Assembly (NCBI RefSeq): GCF_000297495.1 | Contig: NZ_ALWX01000014.1 | Coordinates: 73,528-137,527, forward strand | DNA: 64,000 nt | From: Janibacter hoylei PVAS-1 | GTDB lineage: Bacteria; Actinomycetota; Actinomycetes; Actinomycetales; Dermatophilaceae | Direction: 5' to 3' | Shown: one piece after another, positions 27,723 to 35,604 of the stretch | Numbering within the stretch: position 1 is the first letter of the stretch | Layout: each line of letters opens with the position of its first letter | Program-made: the position numbers and the translations under genes | The notes under the pieces: model-generated | What the model was told of the DNA's origin: nothing | The model's database searches: none | The model's input: only the letters and a program-made list of their open reading frames with translations

Positions 27723-30016
27723 GGGGCGAGGCGCGGATCGTCGCCGGCCTGCTCTCCGCCGCGGCGACCACCGCCGTCACCCTGCCCCTCGTGCGGCTCT
27801 TCGACACCCCGCCCTGGGTCGTGCCCGCGGTGCTCGGCGTCATCGTCGTCGCGGCCGCCGGCATGCTCCTGCGCAGCCTCACCATGAGCTCGGGCGTCAT
27901 CGTCCTCGGCCAGACCCTCGTCGCCGGGCTGTACGTGCTCGTCTCCCAGCTCGGCGACACCACGCGCTTCGTCGTCGTCCCCACCCCGCAGACGTGGACT
28001 GCGCTCGTGGGGCACCTCGAGCAGGCGCACCACACGATCACGACCTACGCTGCACCGGCGCCGGCCACCCCCGGCATCGTCGTCTGCCTCGTCATCATCG
28101 TCGTCGTCGTCGCCCTCGCCGTCGACCTCGCGAGCACGGCTGCGGCCAGCCCGGCTGTGGCCGGGCTGCCCCTGCTCTCGCTCTTCCTCGTCTCGGCGGC
28201 CAACTCCGGCGGGTCCCTCCACTGGGTGTGGTTCGTCGTCGCCGCCGCGCTGTGGCTGGCGATGGTCGCGCACCAGTCCGACGTCGACCTGCGCGGGTGG
28301 ACCACGTCGATCCCCCTGATGGCCGATGGCGACGGCGACGGGGTCGCCGCCCGCTCGCACCGCTGGCAGGCAGCCGGGGTGGGTGCCGTGGCGGTCGTCG
28401 CGGCGATGGTGGCCGCGGGCTTCGTCCCGCACCTGCCGACCCGCTACGTGCTCGACGGTCTCGGCCGAGGAGATGGAGCGGGAGCGGGCACGGGCATCCG
28501 GCTCTCGACCGAGCTCGACCTGCGACGCAGTCTCGAGTCGCCGAGCCAGACCCCGGTCATGCGCTACACGACCGACGACCCGACCCCGCAGCCGCTGCGC
28601 GTCGCGGTCGTCGAGGACTTCACCGACGGCTTCGGCCAGATGCGCTCGCGGGCTCTCGAGCCCCGCGAGGGCTTCACCCCGAGGGACCCGGTGCGCACCG
28701 TCCCCGAGTCGGTCGACCGGGAGCAGCGGACGATCCTCGTCGAGGACAACGGCGTCGCGGCGCCGCAGCTGCCGCTGCCGTGGCTCACCCGTTCGGCCGA
28801 CCTCGGGGGCATCGCCTGGTCGGTCGGCGCTGACGGGACGGCTCGGGTGCAGCGCACGCCCGGGACCTACTCCGCCTCCTTCATCGAGCTCGACCCCCAG
28901 GAGGAGGACCTCGCCGACTCGGTGCTGCGCGACGACGGCCAGACCGAGGTCGTCGACACCACCGCCTACCGGGACGCCTACGTCTCCCTCGACCCCGGGT
29001 CGGCCGTCGAGATCACCGAGCTGGCCGAGTCGCTCGCCCCGGTCGACGCCACGCCCCTCGAGGCGGCCCAGGCGATCCAGGAGCACCTGCGCAGTGCCTC
29101 CTACAGCTACAGCCTCGACCTGCCGGCGATGCCCGAGGGCCGCGACCCGATCGTGCACTTCCTCGAGACCGGAGTCGGCTACTGCCAGCAGTTCGCCGCG
29201 ACGATGACCCTGCTGGCCCGGGCCCGCGGGATCCCCGCGCGGGTGGTCGTCGGCTTCCTGCCCGGGTCGAGCCCGGACGGCCGCGCGCGCGTGGTCCGCG
29301 CCAGCGACGCCCACGCCTGGCCCGAGCTGTACTTCGAAGGCGTCGGCTGGGTGCGCTTCGAGCCGACGCCGGGCCAGCGGGCGGCCAGCGTCCCGGGCTA
29401 CAGCATCGCCAGCTCCGACTCGACGGACACCGACGAGACCGGGACGAGCACCTCCGACTCGTCGACGTCGACCTCCACGACGAGCTCCGAGGTGGAGGAT
29501 GCCACCGCCGTCGACCCCCAGGCCGGTGCGGACACGGGCACCCCTCGGTGGCTGTGGTGGCTCGTCGGCCTCGTCGCCGTGCTGGCCCTCGCGGCGATCA
29601 TGCCGGTGACCGCGGTCCTGGCCCGACGACGCCGCCGACGTACGGCGGCCGACGACGCCCAGCGGGTCGAGCGTGAGTGGCAGGAGCTCGTCGCCCAGCT
29701 CGACGACCTCGGCATCCGGCCGCCCGTCGGCTCCACCCCGCGTCAGGCCGGCGCGTGGATCGGTCATCGCATGCACCTGGACGCGCCGCTGCAGGGACAG
29801 CTCGACGAGGTCGTCGCGACGCTCGAGCGCGCCCGCTACGGCGCGCCCGGCGCCGACCTGCCGGACATCAGCGCCCAGGTCACGGCCGTCGTGCACCGGG
29901 TGCGCTCGACCCGTCAGGGTCTGCCCCGGGCACGCTCGCTGCTGTGGCCCCAGGAGGGGGTCGACGCCTGGCGGTCCCTGGGCCGGGCGATCCTGCGTCG
30001 CCTCCCCCAGCGCTGA
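27719..30016 (+). CDS. TgpA-like membrane transglutaminase (DUF3488, DUF4129)
   Basis: Product of 765 residues. The N-terminal ~220 residues contain about six transmembrane helices (DUF3488 type). An extracytoplasmic transglutaminase-like core follows, with Cys489 in VGYCQQFAATMTLLARARGIPARVV and His532 in DAHAWPELYFEGVGW; the position of the third triad residue reads FEPTPG with Glu, where Asp is usual. A Ser/Thr-rich stretch (about 565-590) leads to one more transmembrane helix and a cytoplasmic DUF4129 tail. GTG at 27719 overlaps the DUF58 stop. Likely modifies or cleaves envelope proteins; the substrate is unknown. Confidence 0.88.
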   Translation: MRGEARIVAGLLSAAATTAVTLPLVRLFDTPPWVVPAVLGVIVVAAAGMLLRSLTMSSGVIVLGQTLVAGLYVLVSQLGDTTRFVVVPTPQTWTALVGHLEQAHHTITTYAAPAPATPGIVVCLVIIVVVVALAVDLASTAAASPAVAGLPLLSLFLVSAANSGGSLHWVWFVVAAALWLAMVAHQSDVDLRGWTTSIPLMADGDGDGVAARSHRWQAAGVGAVAVVAAMVAAGFVPHLPTRYVLDGLGRGDGAGAGTGIRLSTELDLRRSLESPSQTPVMRYTTDDPTPQPLRVAVVEDFTDGFGQMRSRALEPREGFTPRDPVRTVPESVDREQRTILVEDNGVAAPQLPLPWLTRSADLGGIAWSVGADGTARVQRTPGTYSASFIELDPQEEDLADSVLRDDGQTEVVDTTAYRDAYVSLDPGSAVEITELAESLAPVDATPLEAAQAIQEHLRSASYSYSLDLPAMPEGRDPIVHFLETGVGYCQQFAATMTLLARARGIPARVVVGFLPGSSPDGRARVVRASDAHAWPELYFEGVGWVRFEPTPGQRAASVPGYSIASSDSTDTDETGTSTSDSSTSTSTTSSEVEDATAVDPQAGADTGTPRWLWWLVGLVAVLALAAIMPVTAVLARRRRRRTAADDAQRVEREWQELVAQLDDLGIRPPVGSTPRQAGAWIGHRMHLDAPLQGQLDEVVATLERARYGAPGADLPDISAQVTAVVHRVRSTRQGLPRARSLLWPQEGVDAWRSLGRAILRRLPQR

Positions 30017-30101
30017 CTCCCCCTTCGCCCAACTCTCCCGGCGCTGACTCCCCCGTCGTCCGGCGCCGGCCCACCCGCCGCACGATGGGGTGACGCACAT
30101 C

Positions 30102-30146
30102 AGCCCCGGCTCCGCAGGAGTGTCGCACTCGTGCGGAGCCGGGGCT
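30102..30146. terminator. Strong hairpin after the transglutaminase gene
   Basis: Arms 30102-30116 and 30132-30146 pair perfectly over 15 bp, and the loop itself contains a 5-bp stem (GAGTG/CACTC). It lies between the plus-strand operon and the left attachment repeat, so before integration of the element it would have been the shared terminator of this operon and sigA. Confidence 0.85.
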
Positions 30147-30183
30147 CGTGGTGTCACGCGCCACGTGGGCGCGTCGACGTCGA

Positions 30184-30203
30184 TCAGTCGAGGTAGTCGC
30201 GCA
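30184..30203. repeat. Left attachment-site repeat (attL core)
   Basis: TCAGTCGAGGTAGTCGCGCA, identical over 20 bp to 40833-40852. Here it is not part of a gene, consistent with being the duplicated core left by site-specific integration. Confidence 0.9.
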
Positions 30204-30344
30204 CTAGGGACGACCTCAGCACTGTGCGACACGGCGGGTTTGGCGGCAGATCGCCACTCGGTTTCAAGCGCTGTAGTGCGAAATATCCCCGACTAACGGG
30301 GCGGCCCCCGCGTAGCGGAAACTACCGAGGGCCAGACGGACAGC

Positions 30345-30464
30345 ATGGAGGTGCTGAACGTGGACTTCACCCTACCCGCGGCCGTTGCCGCTTCCCAGAC
30401 CATCGGCCTTTTCGGCTCGCTCGTCGTCGTGACGGTCGCCTGGTTCCTCGAGGTGACCCGATGA
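30345..30464 (+). CDS. 39-residue predicted single-span membrane peptide
   Basis: Too short for usual gene finders. ATG at 30345 gives MEVLNVDFTLPAAVAASQTI followed by a hydrophobic helix (GLFGSLVVVTVAWFLEV) and Thr-Arg. The TGA overlaps the ATG of the next gene (ATGA), which argues that it is translated. A small hairpin (CCCCG ACTAA CGGGG, 30287-30301) lies upstream. Function unknown; first gene of the plus-strand trio in the element. Confidence 0.6.
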   Translation: MEVLNVDFTLPAAVAASQTIGLFGSLVVVTVAWFLEVTR

Positions 30465-30853
30465 GCGACCAGACGAACGGTGGCACTGGTACGGACGCAC
30501 CCGCTCCTGCAGGGAGTGACTCGGACTTCACGCCCCAGCCGTGGTGCGAGGAGTGCCGCACGGGCGAATGCGTCGGCGAGCACGCCAGCTTTGCCCGCTA
30601 CACCCCGGCGACGGGAGGCGCATCCCGAGACTGGTTCTTCCCCGCAGAGGACAAGGCCGGCTCCGTGATCGTCCCCGGCGCGACGCTCACCGCGATGTTC
30701 CACGAGAGCCTCCGCTACCCCGGGTCTGCGGACGACGCGCCACACGTCGCCCTTTCGGTCCCCGACGGCGAGGTCTTCCTCCGCGCCCACGAGGCTCGGC
30801 AGCTCGCCGGCTACCTCACCATGCTGGCCGACCGCATCGAGGCCGCAAAGTGA
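30461..30853 (+). CDS. Hypothetical protein, DUF6907-like
   Basis: Product of 130 residues. After a Gly/Asp/Ser-rich N-terminus comes WCEECRTGECVGEH (about 25-38), a small Cys/His cluster, and the C-terminus EVFLRAHEARQLAGYLTMLADRIEAAK resembles the end of DUF6907 proteins found on actinobacterial plasmids and integrative elements. I recognise the resemblance only by pattern. Start and stop overlap the neighbouring genes by 4 and 4 bases respectively. No function can be given. Confidence 0.65.
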   Translation: MSDQTNGGTGTDAPAPAGSDSDFTPQPWCEECRTGECVGEHASFARYTPATGGASRDWFFPAEDKAGSVIVPGATLTAMFHESLRYPGSADDAPHVALSVPDGEVFLRAHEARQLAGYLTMLADRIEAAK

Positions 30854-31122
30854 GCGCCCGGACGAAGGGTGTGCCAGATCGGCAGACCCGCCCATCGACG
30901 AAGGGTGTCAGCAGCGATGACACCCCGGTCATCCTGCACGTCTATCACCGTGAGGACACCGAAATGGCGTTCGCCTACGGCATTTCGGTGCGCGCGCTCT
31001 GCGGTCGGTGGAGCGGGAAGCTGAGCCGACGCCTGCACTTCCGCGACGACGACGCCCGACCCTCGCACACCCGCGTCTGCGGGCGTTGCGCGAACACGCG
31101 CGTGTATCGAGGTCTCGACTAG
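30850..31122 (+). CDS. Hypothetical zinc-ribbon-like protein
   Basis: Product of 90 residues from GTG at 30850 (GTGA overlap with the previous stop). Residues ~28-90 contain VRALCGRW and, 30 residues on, VCGRCANTRVY, a spaced Cys pattern recalling short DUF3039-like zinc ribbons of actinobacteria. Its first 20 residues are encoded by sequence with two direct GACGAAGGGTGT repeats. Last gene of the left-end trio; function unknown. Confidence 0.6.
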   Translation: MSARTKGVPDRQTRPSTKGVSSDDTPVILHVYHREDTEMAFAYGISVRALCGRWSGKLSRRLHFRDDDARPSHTRVCGRCANTRVYRGLD

Positions 31123-31691
31123 ACCCGCCCCCTTCGTCGGGTCACTCCGGCTCGCGCACGGTCTCTCAATCGCAACACTGCGAATGAGCCAGCCCGTGTG
31201 CCTGCCAGGGCCACCCGGCCTCGCGCGGCGCTCAACAGCGACTCAGCCGCGCTAGGGGTCTCCACAGTGTGGAGACACCTGGGGTCCGCACTACACGCGG
31301 ACCCCCGAACCAACTCGAGCACCGCCCGGCGATGACTCCCAGACGCGTGAGCCGGCACGCGTCGCCCGACGGCATGGCAGTGCACGGCCGTCGTCGGGTC
31401 TGACTACAGCTCGCTCTCGAATCGAGGGCGGGCTAGAGGGCGTGGGCGGAAACAACGCGGAGTCGGCTTCTTTGGGGGGGGGTTTCGCCACAGCCCTGCC
31501 CGTAGGGCCCGCGCCTTGCACGACCACACATCTGCTTGAGAGGGCCGAGTACTCCGTCTGATCCGTTGCAAGTACCTCTCTCGCGCACGCGCGTGGGGAC
31601 GACCTGGGGAAATTCCCCAGTCGGAGACGCGCACTCGCGTCCGCGCGTGGGGGTGGGGGCGCAGGTGATGCAGGTGCATCACCTGCGGCGG
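31123..31691. other. Non-coding, palindrome-rich region of the element
   Basis: 569 bp without a convincing gene, lying between the plus-strand trio and the minus-strand genes. It contains four inverted repeats: 31258-31276 (GTCTCCACA arms), 31281-31305 (GGGGTCCGC arms), 31604-31620 (CTGGGGAA arms) and 31661-31686 (GCAGGTGATGCA arms, perfect). Near 31580-31660 the word GCGCGTGGGG occurs twice. A run of nine G at about 31475 is the longest in the window. Candidates are a control region, packaging site or origin. Confidence 0.6.
31661..31686. repeat. Perfect 12-bp inverted repeat, operator-like
   Basis: Arms GCAGGTGATGCA and TGCATCACCTGC with a 2-bp centre. It lies 6 bp from the stop of the minus-strand 74-residue gene, so it may be a terminator of that gene, or a protein-binding site. 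Confidence 0.6.
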
Positions 31692-31916
31692 CTACCGCTG
31701 CTCTGCAACGAACCTGACAACCTCTTCAGGCACGGTGAACGTCGGACCTGACTCGCTCGCGGGCCACCAAGCGGCAGCCTGCGGGATGCCTGCATGGGTC
31801 AGGGTCCGCAGCATGTAGCTCGGCATCGAGTCGCCCGCGCGCATCGCTCGCGCGGTCGCCTGCTGCTCGGTCGTCAGGTCGGACCACCATCGGCTCAGTG
31901 CGTCGTCTCGTCCCAT
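31692..31916 (-). CDS. Hypothetical 74-residue protein
   Basis: ATG at 31916. The sequence is rich in Trp, Ala and Met, contains SRWWSDLTTEQQATARAM and MPSYMLRTLTHAGIP, and ends VPEEVVRFVAEQR, a composition normal for a soluble helical protein. I do not recognise a family. It is separated by 48 bp from the 269-residue gene upstream and could be its partner. Confidence 0.6.
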   Translation of the reverse strand: MGRDDALSRWWSDLTTEQQATARAMRAGDSMPSYMLRTLTHAGIPQAAAWWPASESGPTFTVPEEVVRFVAEQR

Positions 31917-31964
31917 GCCCCGACGGTAGCGAGCCGCGCCGACACCCCAGGTCGGCGCCTCGCA

Positions 31965-32774
31965 TCAGGCGGGAGCAGCGGCCAACTCTCGCCATCGGCG
32001 CAACACCGCCTGCAAGGTCACGAACGGCACGTAGTACCGCTGCCAGGCGAGCACAGGGTTTCCTCCGACCTGAATATCTCGAACTACGCCGATACGCCCG
32101 GCACCTGCCGCTGGTTGCGCACCGGTTAGCGCCGCGTATGTCCATCCGTGCGCGTGGCCGCTGCCGACGCGCCATTGTTCTGCAGCCTGCTCCGCCCAAT
32201 GCGGCAGGCCGGGCTGCAGATCGGTGGCAGACCATCGAATAACGTCCAAATTCGTGGTCGGCCCAGGGCCCGGCAGCGCCCCGGCGTACACCTTGATGCC
32301 GGCTCGACGCACCTTCACAGCCAGCGCAGCGGTGGCAACTCGTCTCTTGTACGACTGCGGGATCTTTGCCACCTGCATCAGATAGTTCAGCTGCTCGCTG
32401 TCATCAAAGTCGGACAGCCAAAGGCCGCGTCGGATGCGCACCCGCGCATCTTCTGGTCCCAGAACCCAGTACGCCTCACTTGCGGTAAGGAGCGCCGTCC
32501 GCGTGAGGTTGTACGTCGCCGAAGAGTGAAAACTCTCGGCGTCGCACAACACCCTGAATGCCTGCAGGTGGTCGACACACGCGCCGATCTTCGAGGACAC
32601 CTGAGCGGACATTGGCGCCCGAGGCATATAGCGATCATCCCGCCACAGCTGTGACCCCGGCGCGGGCACCAAGGGTGCTCGGACCACTGCCCGCCACTCG
32701 TCGAGTTCGGCGAAAGTCGCTCGAAGGGCCTCAATGGCTTCATGCGGTGTCGTAGGGACACCCTCCACAGACAT
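31965..32774 (-). CDS. Hypothetical 269-residue protein, possible cargo gene
   Basis: ATG at 32774. Mostly helical, no signal peptide or transmembrane segment. Segments such as SATYNLTRTALLTASEAYWVLGPEDARVRIRRGL and SGHAHGWTYAALTG recall uncharacterised actinobacterial proteins with a HEPN-like helical layout (a conserved Arg in the middle helix and a His near the C-terminus), but this is only a suggestion. It is the largest gene at the left end, outside the tight operon, with GC content lower than its neighbours, as expected for accessory cargo. Confidence 0.65.
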   Translation of the reverse strand: MSVEGVPTTPHEAIEALRATFAELDEWRAVVRAPLVPAPGSQLWRDDRYMPRAPMSAQVSSKIGACVDHLQAFRVLCDAESFHSSATYNLTRTALLTASEAYWVLGPEDARVRIRRGLWLSDFDDSEQLNYLMQVAKIPQSYKRRVATAALAVKVRRAGIKVYAGALPGPGPTTNLDVIRWSATDLQPGLPHWAEQAAEQWRVGSGHAHGWTYAALTGAQPAAGAGRIGVVRDIQVGGNPVLAWQRYYVPFVTLQAVLRRWRELAAAPA

Positions 32775-32852
32775 GGTGCGAATGTAGCCGTTCTACCTGG
32801 CGCCCCAAGTCGTCGAGCAAGCGCCATCGGCCGCTCCAAAGGCGGCAAATTC

Positions 32853-32895
32853 GAGCCTGAGAACGTCCCCCCGGAACTTTTCAGGCTCAGGGGGG
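32853..32895 (-). terminator. Hairpin with pseudoknot geometry after the HNH gene
   Basis: GAGCCTGA (32853-32860) pairs with TCAGGCTC (32881-32888). Inside its loop CCCCCC (32867-32872) can pair with GGGGGG (32890-32895) just outside, the arrangement of an H-type pseudoknot. It lies 57 bp past the HNH stop in the 177-bp gap before the next gene, so it may simply be the operon terminator. Confidence 0.5.
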
Positions 32896-32951
32896 ATATC
32901 GCCCGACGTATGCGCTTAGACGGCTCCACGGGGAGGGAAGGGGCCATGCCC

Positions 32952-33305
32952 CTACCCCAGCCACGACCGTGATGACACGGGCTCGAGCTCGGTCGAGATG
33001 CGTTGTCCGTCGGCTCCGAACCGTGGCGGTGGGTTGGTGAGTCGCTCGCGCGCCATGCTGACCGGCGACGTCCCGCGCACTCGGTTGCACCAAAAATGAC
33101 AAAGCCTGACGTTCTCGCGCTCGAAGGGTGAACCACCGAATGAGATCGGCACAAGCTCATCGAGGGTCGGTGAGCCTGGCAGGTATCGAGGCAGCCGCTT
33201 GTCGACCCACTGACCACACAGGTGGCAGACGTTCTCTTCTCTCCACACTCGGCGCTTGAGTCGGTCGCGCTTGGTGCTGTTCGCTCGTCGTGGGTCGCTT
33301 GCCAT
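32952..33305 (-). CDS. HNH endonuclease
   Basis: Product of 117 residues from ATG at 33305. A basic N-terminus is followed by a CxxC pair (CHLCGQW), then LDELVPISFGGSPFERENVRLCHFWCNRVRG, the phage-type HNH fold: Asn in ENV and the final His/Cys-Asn are present, while the first His (usually LDHIVP) is replaced by Glu as LDEL. Variants with DE are found in phage HNH proteins, so activity is not excluded. In phages and satellites such genes sit near packaging genes; here no terminase is seen beside it. Confidence 0.85.
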   Translation of the reverse strand: MASDPRRANSTKRDRLKRRVWREENVCHLCGQWVDKRLPRYLPGSPTLDELVPISFGGSPFERENVRLCHFWCNRVRGTSPVSMARERLTNPPPRFGADGQRISTELEPVSSRSWLG

Positions 33306-33408
33306 CGTTGCTCGTCCTGTCGATGTGAGGGTGGCTGCGGTGCGCCTCTCGGCCAGCGCGGTCCGCGAATCTTTCGGCCAGAAAGACGCAGGCGGCGTTG
33401 GTGGACGG

Positions 33409-34356
33409 TCAGGCGGTGCGCCGGCTAGACGGTCGTCCCTGCGGCCGTGCGACGGGCGGACGGTCGAGCATCCGCTGATTGTCGGCGTCGGCGTCCTCGA
33501 GCTCGTCGACCGTGGGAACCCACAGCTGCGCGTTCTCGACGGCCCACACGAGCCACGTCCACAGGTCGTCCCCTGCGTGGTCGGCAGAGGGCCGCATCGG
33601 GGGCCAGGGCAGCGGGTCGACGTCGGTGTACCAGGCCGCTGCGGTGCTGCGGTGCGAGCCGGCGTGACTGGCGAGCCGGGAGCGACTGGAGCCGATGGCG
33701 CGGCGCTCGTTGACCCAGTGCGCTTCGTGGTCGATGGCATCCCGCAGCAGCCCGGAGCGGGCGTTGACGCGTACCCAGTCGGCTCCCTGCGAGAGACGCT
33801 CGCGCTTGTACGCCTCGCGCTGGGCTGCCCGGATGGCGCGGTAGACGCCCATCACTCGGCCCTGCTCCTGCGACGCACCGAGCAGGCTGGGGTTGGCCTG
33901 CACCTGCGCCAGACCGATGAGCTGCGGGTGCTGCTCGGCCAGCGTGCGCACGTCAGCGACGACGTCTTGCATCTGCTCGTCGAGGTAGCCGATGACGTCC
34001 CGGTGGGCGTCGGCGCGGGCGTCCTCGGCCTGTGCCCGGATCGCTCGGGCCTGCTGCCGGTACGCGTCGGCGGTGGCTCGGTTCTGCTCGCTGCGGGCTC
34101 GTGAAGTGGCAGCCTCTTCCACGACTTGGGCGAGACGGTCGGCCAGGTCGTCGAGGTCGACGTCGGCGGCGGTGACTTCCTGCAGGAGGGCGTCGGTCGA
34201 GGGCGGCCGGATGGCGGTCTCGAGGTCGGTGACCTTGGCGGTGATCTTCTTGGCGAGTTCCTCGAGCCGGGTGGCCGGCGCGTGGATCACGTCGTTGATG
34301 TGGGCGGTGATGTCGGCCCCGGTGACGGGGGCGCTCTTGGTCTTCTTGGTGCTCAT
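33409..34356 (-). CDS. Hypothetical coiled-coil protein of the element
   Basis: Product of 315 residues; ATG at 34356 with GAAGG upstream. Residues ~25-150 are predicted long helices rich in Ala, Glu, Asp and Arg (ARSEQNRATADAYRQQARAIRAQAEDARADA), likely coiled coil. The C-terminal third is rich in Trp and Pro (DPLPWPPMRPSADHAGDDLWTWLVW) and ends in a Pro/Arg-rich tail. No family recognised. It is the second-last gene of the leftward operon before the HNH gene. Confidence 0.7.
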   Translation of the reverse strand: MSTKKTKSAPVTGADITAHINDVIHAPATRLEELAKKITAKVTDLETAIRPPSTDALLQEVTAADVDLDDLADRLAQVVEEAATSRARSEQNRATADAYRQQARAIRAQAEDARADAHRDVIGYLDEQMQDVVADVRTLAEQHPQLIGLAQVQANPSLLGASQEQGRVMGVYRAIRAAQREAYKRERLSQGADWVRVNARSGLLRDAIDHEAHWVNERRAIGSSRSRLASHAGSHRSTAAAWYTDVDPLPWPPMRPSADHAGDDLWTWLVWAVENAQLWVPTVDELEDADADNQRMLDRPPVARPQGRPSSRRTA

Positions 34357-34370
34357 TGGGGTGCCTTCTC

Positions 34371-34655
34371 TCAGTTGTAGGTGGTGTAGGTGCCGTGGCC
34401 GTCGCTGAACTTGGGACGGTTGGCGTATCGGGCTCGGGCGCGGTCTCGGGCGGTATCGACGCCTTCCCCTGTGGCGGACTCCGCGGGGTGCATCGAGTAC
34501 CGCTCACGGGCCTGGCTGGCTCCGCGCTGGTAGGCCGCGCTGTCGGTGTCGCCCTGGGTCGAGAGTCGCCGCAGCTCGGCGTTCTCGGCTCGCAGCACGT
34601 CGTTCTGCTGCTCGAGCAGACGCACGTACTCGTCTCGGTCGATGTTGGTGGTCAT
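34371..34655 (-). CDS. Hypothetical 94-residue protein
   Basis: ATG at 34655 with AAGGAA upstream, overlapping the previous stop (ATGA). A short leucine-rich helix EYVRLLEQQNDVLRAENAELRRL (about 8-30) looks like a dimerising coiled coil; the rest is polar and probably disordered. No family recognised. Confidence 0.65.
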   Translation of the reverse strand: MTTNIDRDEYVRLLEQQNDVLRAENAELRRLSTQGDTDSAAYQRGASQARERYSMHPAESATGEGVDTARDRARARYANRPKFSDGHGTYTTYN

Positions 34656-34930
34656 GGCTGTTCCTTCTTTCGTCGGTTGCGCTGTTGCGCGTTTTCGAGG
34701 GCGCACGCTTTGCACCCGCTGCCGTTGGGACGGACAGGTTGGTAGTGCACGCGGCACACGAGCCGCGTGCCGGACGGGGCGTATTCCAGCGGGTGAAGGG
34801 GCGTGGCTCCGCCGGCGATCACAGAGCGGTGACAGGCGCGACACTTCGTGACCTCATCGCCAGCGAAGCCGGTGAAGACGACGATCTCCGGACCGCGGCA
34901 GCCTTCGCGGTGCTCGATCTGCTCACTCAT
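34652..34930 (-). CDS. Hypothetical Cys-rich small protein
   Basis: Product of 92 residues; ATG at 34930 overlaps the upstream stop. Four or more Cys/His sites (REGC, KCRACHRS, LVCRVHY, GCKACAL) suggest zinc binding; the C-terminus is basic (QQRNRRKKEQP). Family not recognised. Confidence 0.65.
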   Translation of the reverse strand: MSEQIEHREGCRGPEIVVFTGFAGDEVTKCRACHRSVIAGGATPLHPLEYAPSGTRLVCRVHYQPVRPNGSGCKACALENAQQRNRRKKEQP

Positions 34931-35604
34931 GGGCTCACCTCGGCCATCGCCTCGAGGTGAGCGATCAGGTCCCGCGCGTGATCGCCGACGGTCTCGACCT
35001 CGAGCCCTCGATACTTGAGCATCCAGTCGTTAGCGCACCCCGGGTGCACGGTCAGGATCGGCCCGGTGATCTGCGCGGACGCCCCGACGAGCTCGACGGG
35101 GCCACGGACCGAGTCACGAGAGGTCCGCACCGTCTCGAGCCGGACCGGGTAAACGATGAACCGCGCATCGGCGTCCAGGCGCCAACGCTCCCAACCCGGG
35201 TGGCGGCGAGCCCCACGGAGCTGATGGATCGCGTCTGTGACCGTCGCTGACGCCCATACTCCACACCCGCACCGTGGGTGGGGCATCGGCCAGCACTCGT
35301 GGTCGCAGGTCGCAGAACGCCGACTCACCAGGTCGTAGCTACTGAAGTCCGGCGTGTCTGGCCCGCTGACGTTGACGTGAGCCGGGTAGGCGCGACCCAC
35401 GCGGCCCGCGCCGGTGTAGAACGACACTCTCCACCCGTCGCGCTCCGAGACGGCCGGGCCGACAGGATGCGCGTCTGCCGGATAGAACATTGGTCGGTAA
35501 ACGCCACTCTCGACACCTCGCCTTGCGTAGTAGGCGCGCTCGAAGTTGGAGAAGTCGTCCTGCAGCCGCTGGCAGAACTCGGGTCGGTTTTCCTTGGTGC
35601 TCAC
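34927..35604 (-). CDS. Hypothetical 225-residue protein of the element
   Basis: GTG at 35604, overlapping the stop of the 42-residue gene (GTGA). Residues ~85-115 contain CDHECWPMPHPRCGCGVWASATV, a Cys/His cluster; the flanking sequence (RDGWRVSFYTGAGRVGRAYP, HPGWERWRLDADARFIVYPVRLE) appears beta-rich. No family recognised. Confidence 0.65.
   Translation of the reverse strand: MSTKENRPEFCQRLQDDFSNFERAYYARRGVESGVYRPMFYPADAHPVGPAVSERDGWRVSFYTGAGRVGRAYPAHVNVSGPDTPDFSSYDLVSRRSATCDHECWPMPHPRCGCGVWASATVTDAIHQLRGARRHPGWERWRLDADARFIVYPVRLETVRTSRDSVRGPVELVGASAQITGPILTVHPGCANDWMLKYRGLEVETVGDHARDLIAHLEAMAEVSP

Noticed and set aside
26507-30016. A 1169-residue DUF58-transglutaminase fusion protein
   Set aside because: The fusion depends on one extra G in a G7 run. 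Removing it gives two normal proteins with a GTGA overlap, and the fused segment around 27600-27720 has no similarity to either family.
30184-30203. tRNA gene as integration site
   Set aside because: The repeated core is the last codons of sigA, not a tRNA; I see no tRNA-like cloverleaf at either end.
27353-30232. A 959-codon minus-strand open frame opposite the transglutaminase gene
   Set aside because: Antisense shadow; the plus strand encodes a well-defined membrane transglutaminase.
31119-31385. An 88-codon minus-strand gene in the palindrome-rich region
   Set aside because: Arg/Ala-rich, no ribosome-binding site, no motif, and it covers two inverted repeats. Looks like chance open frame.
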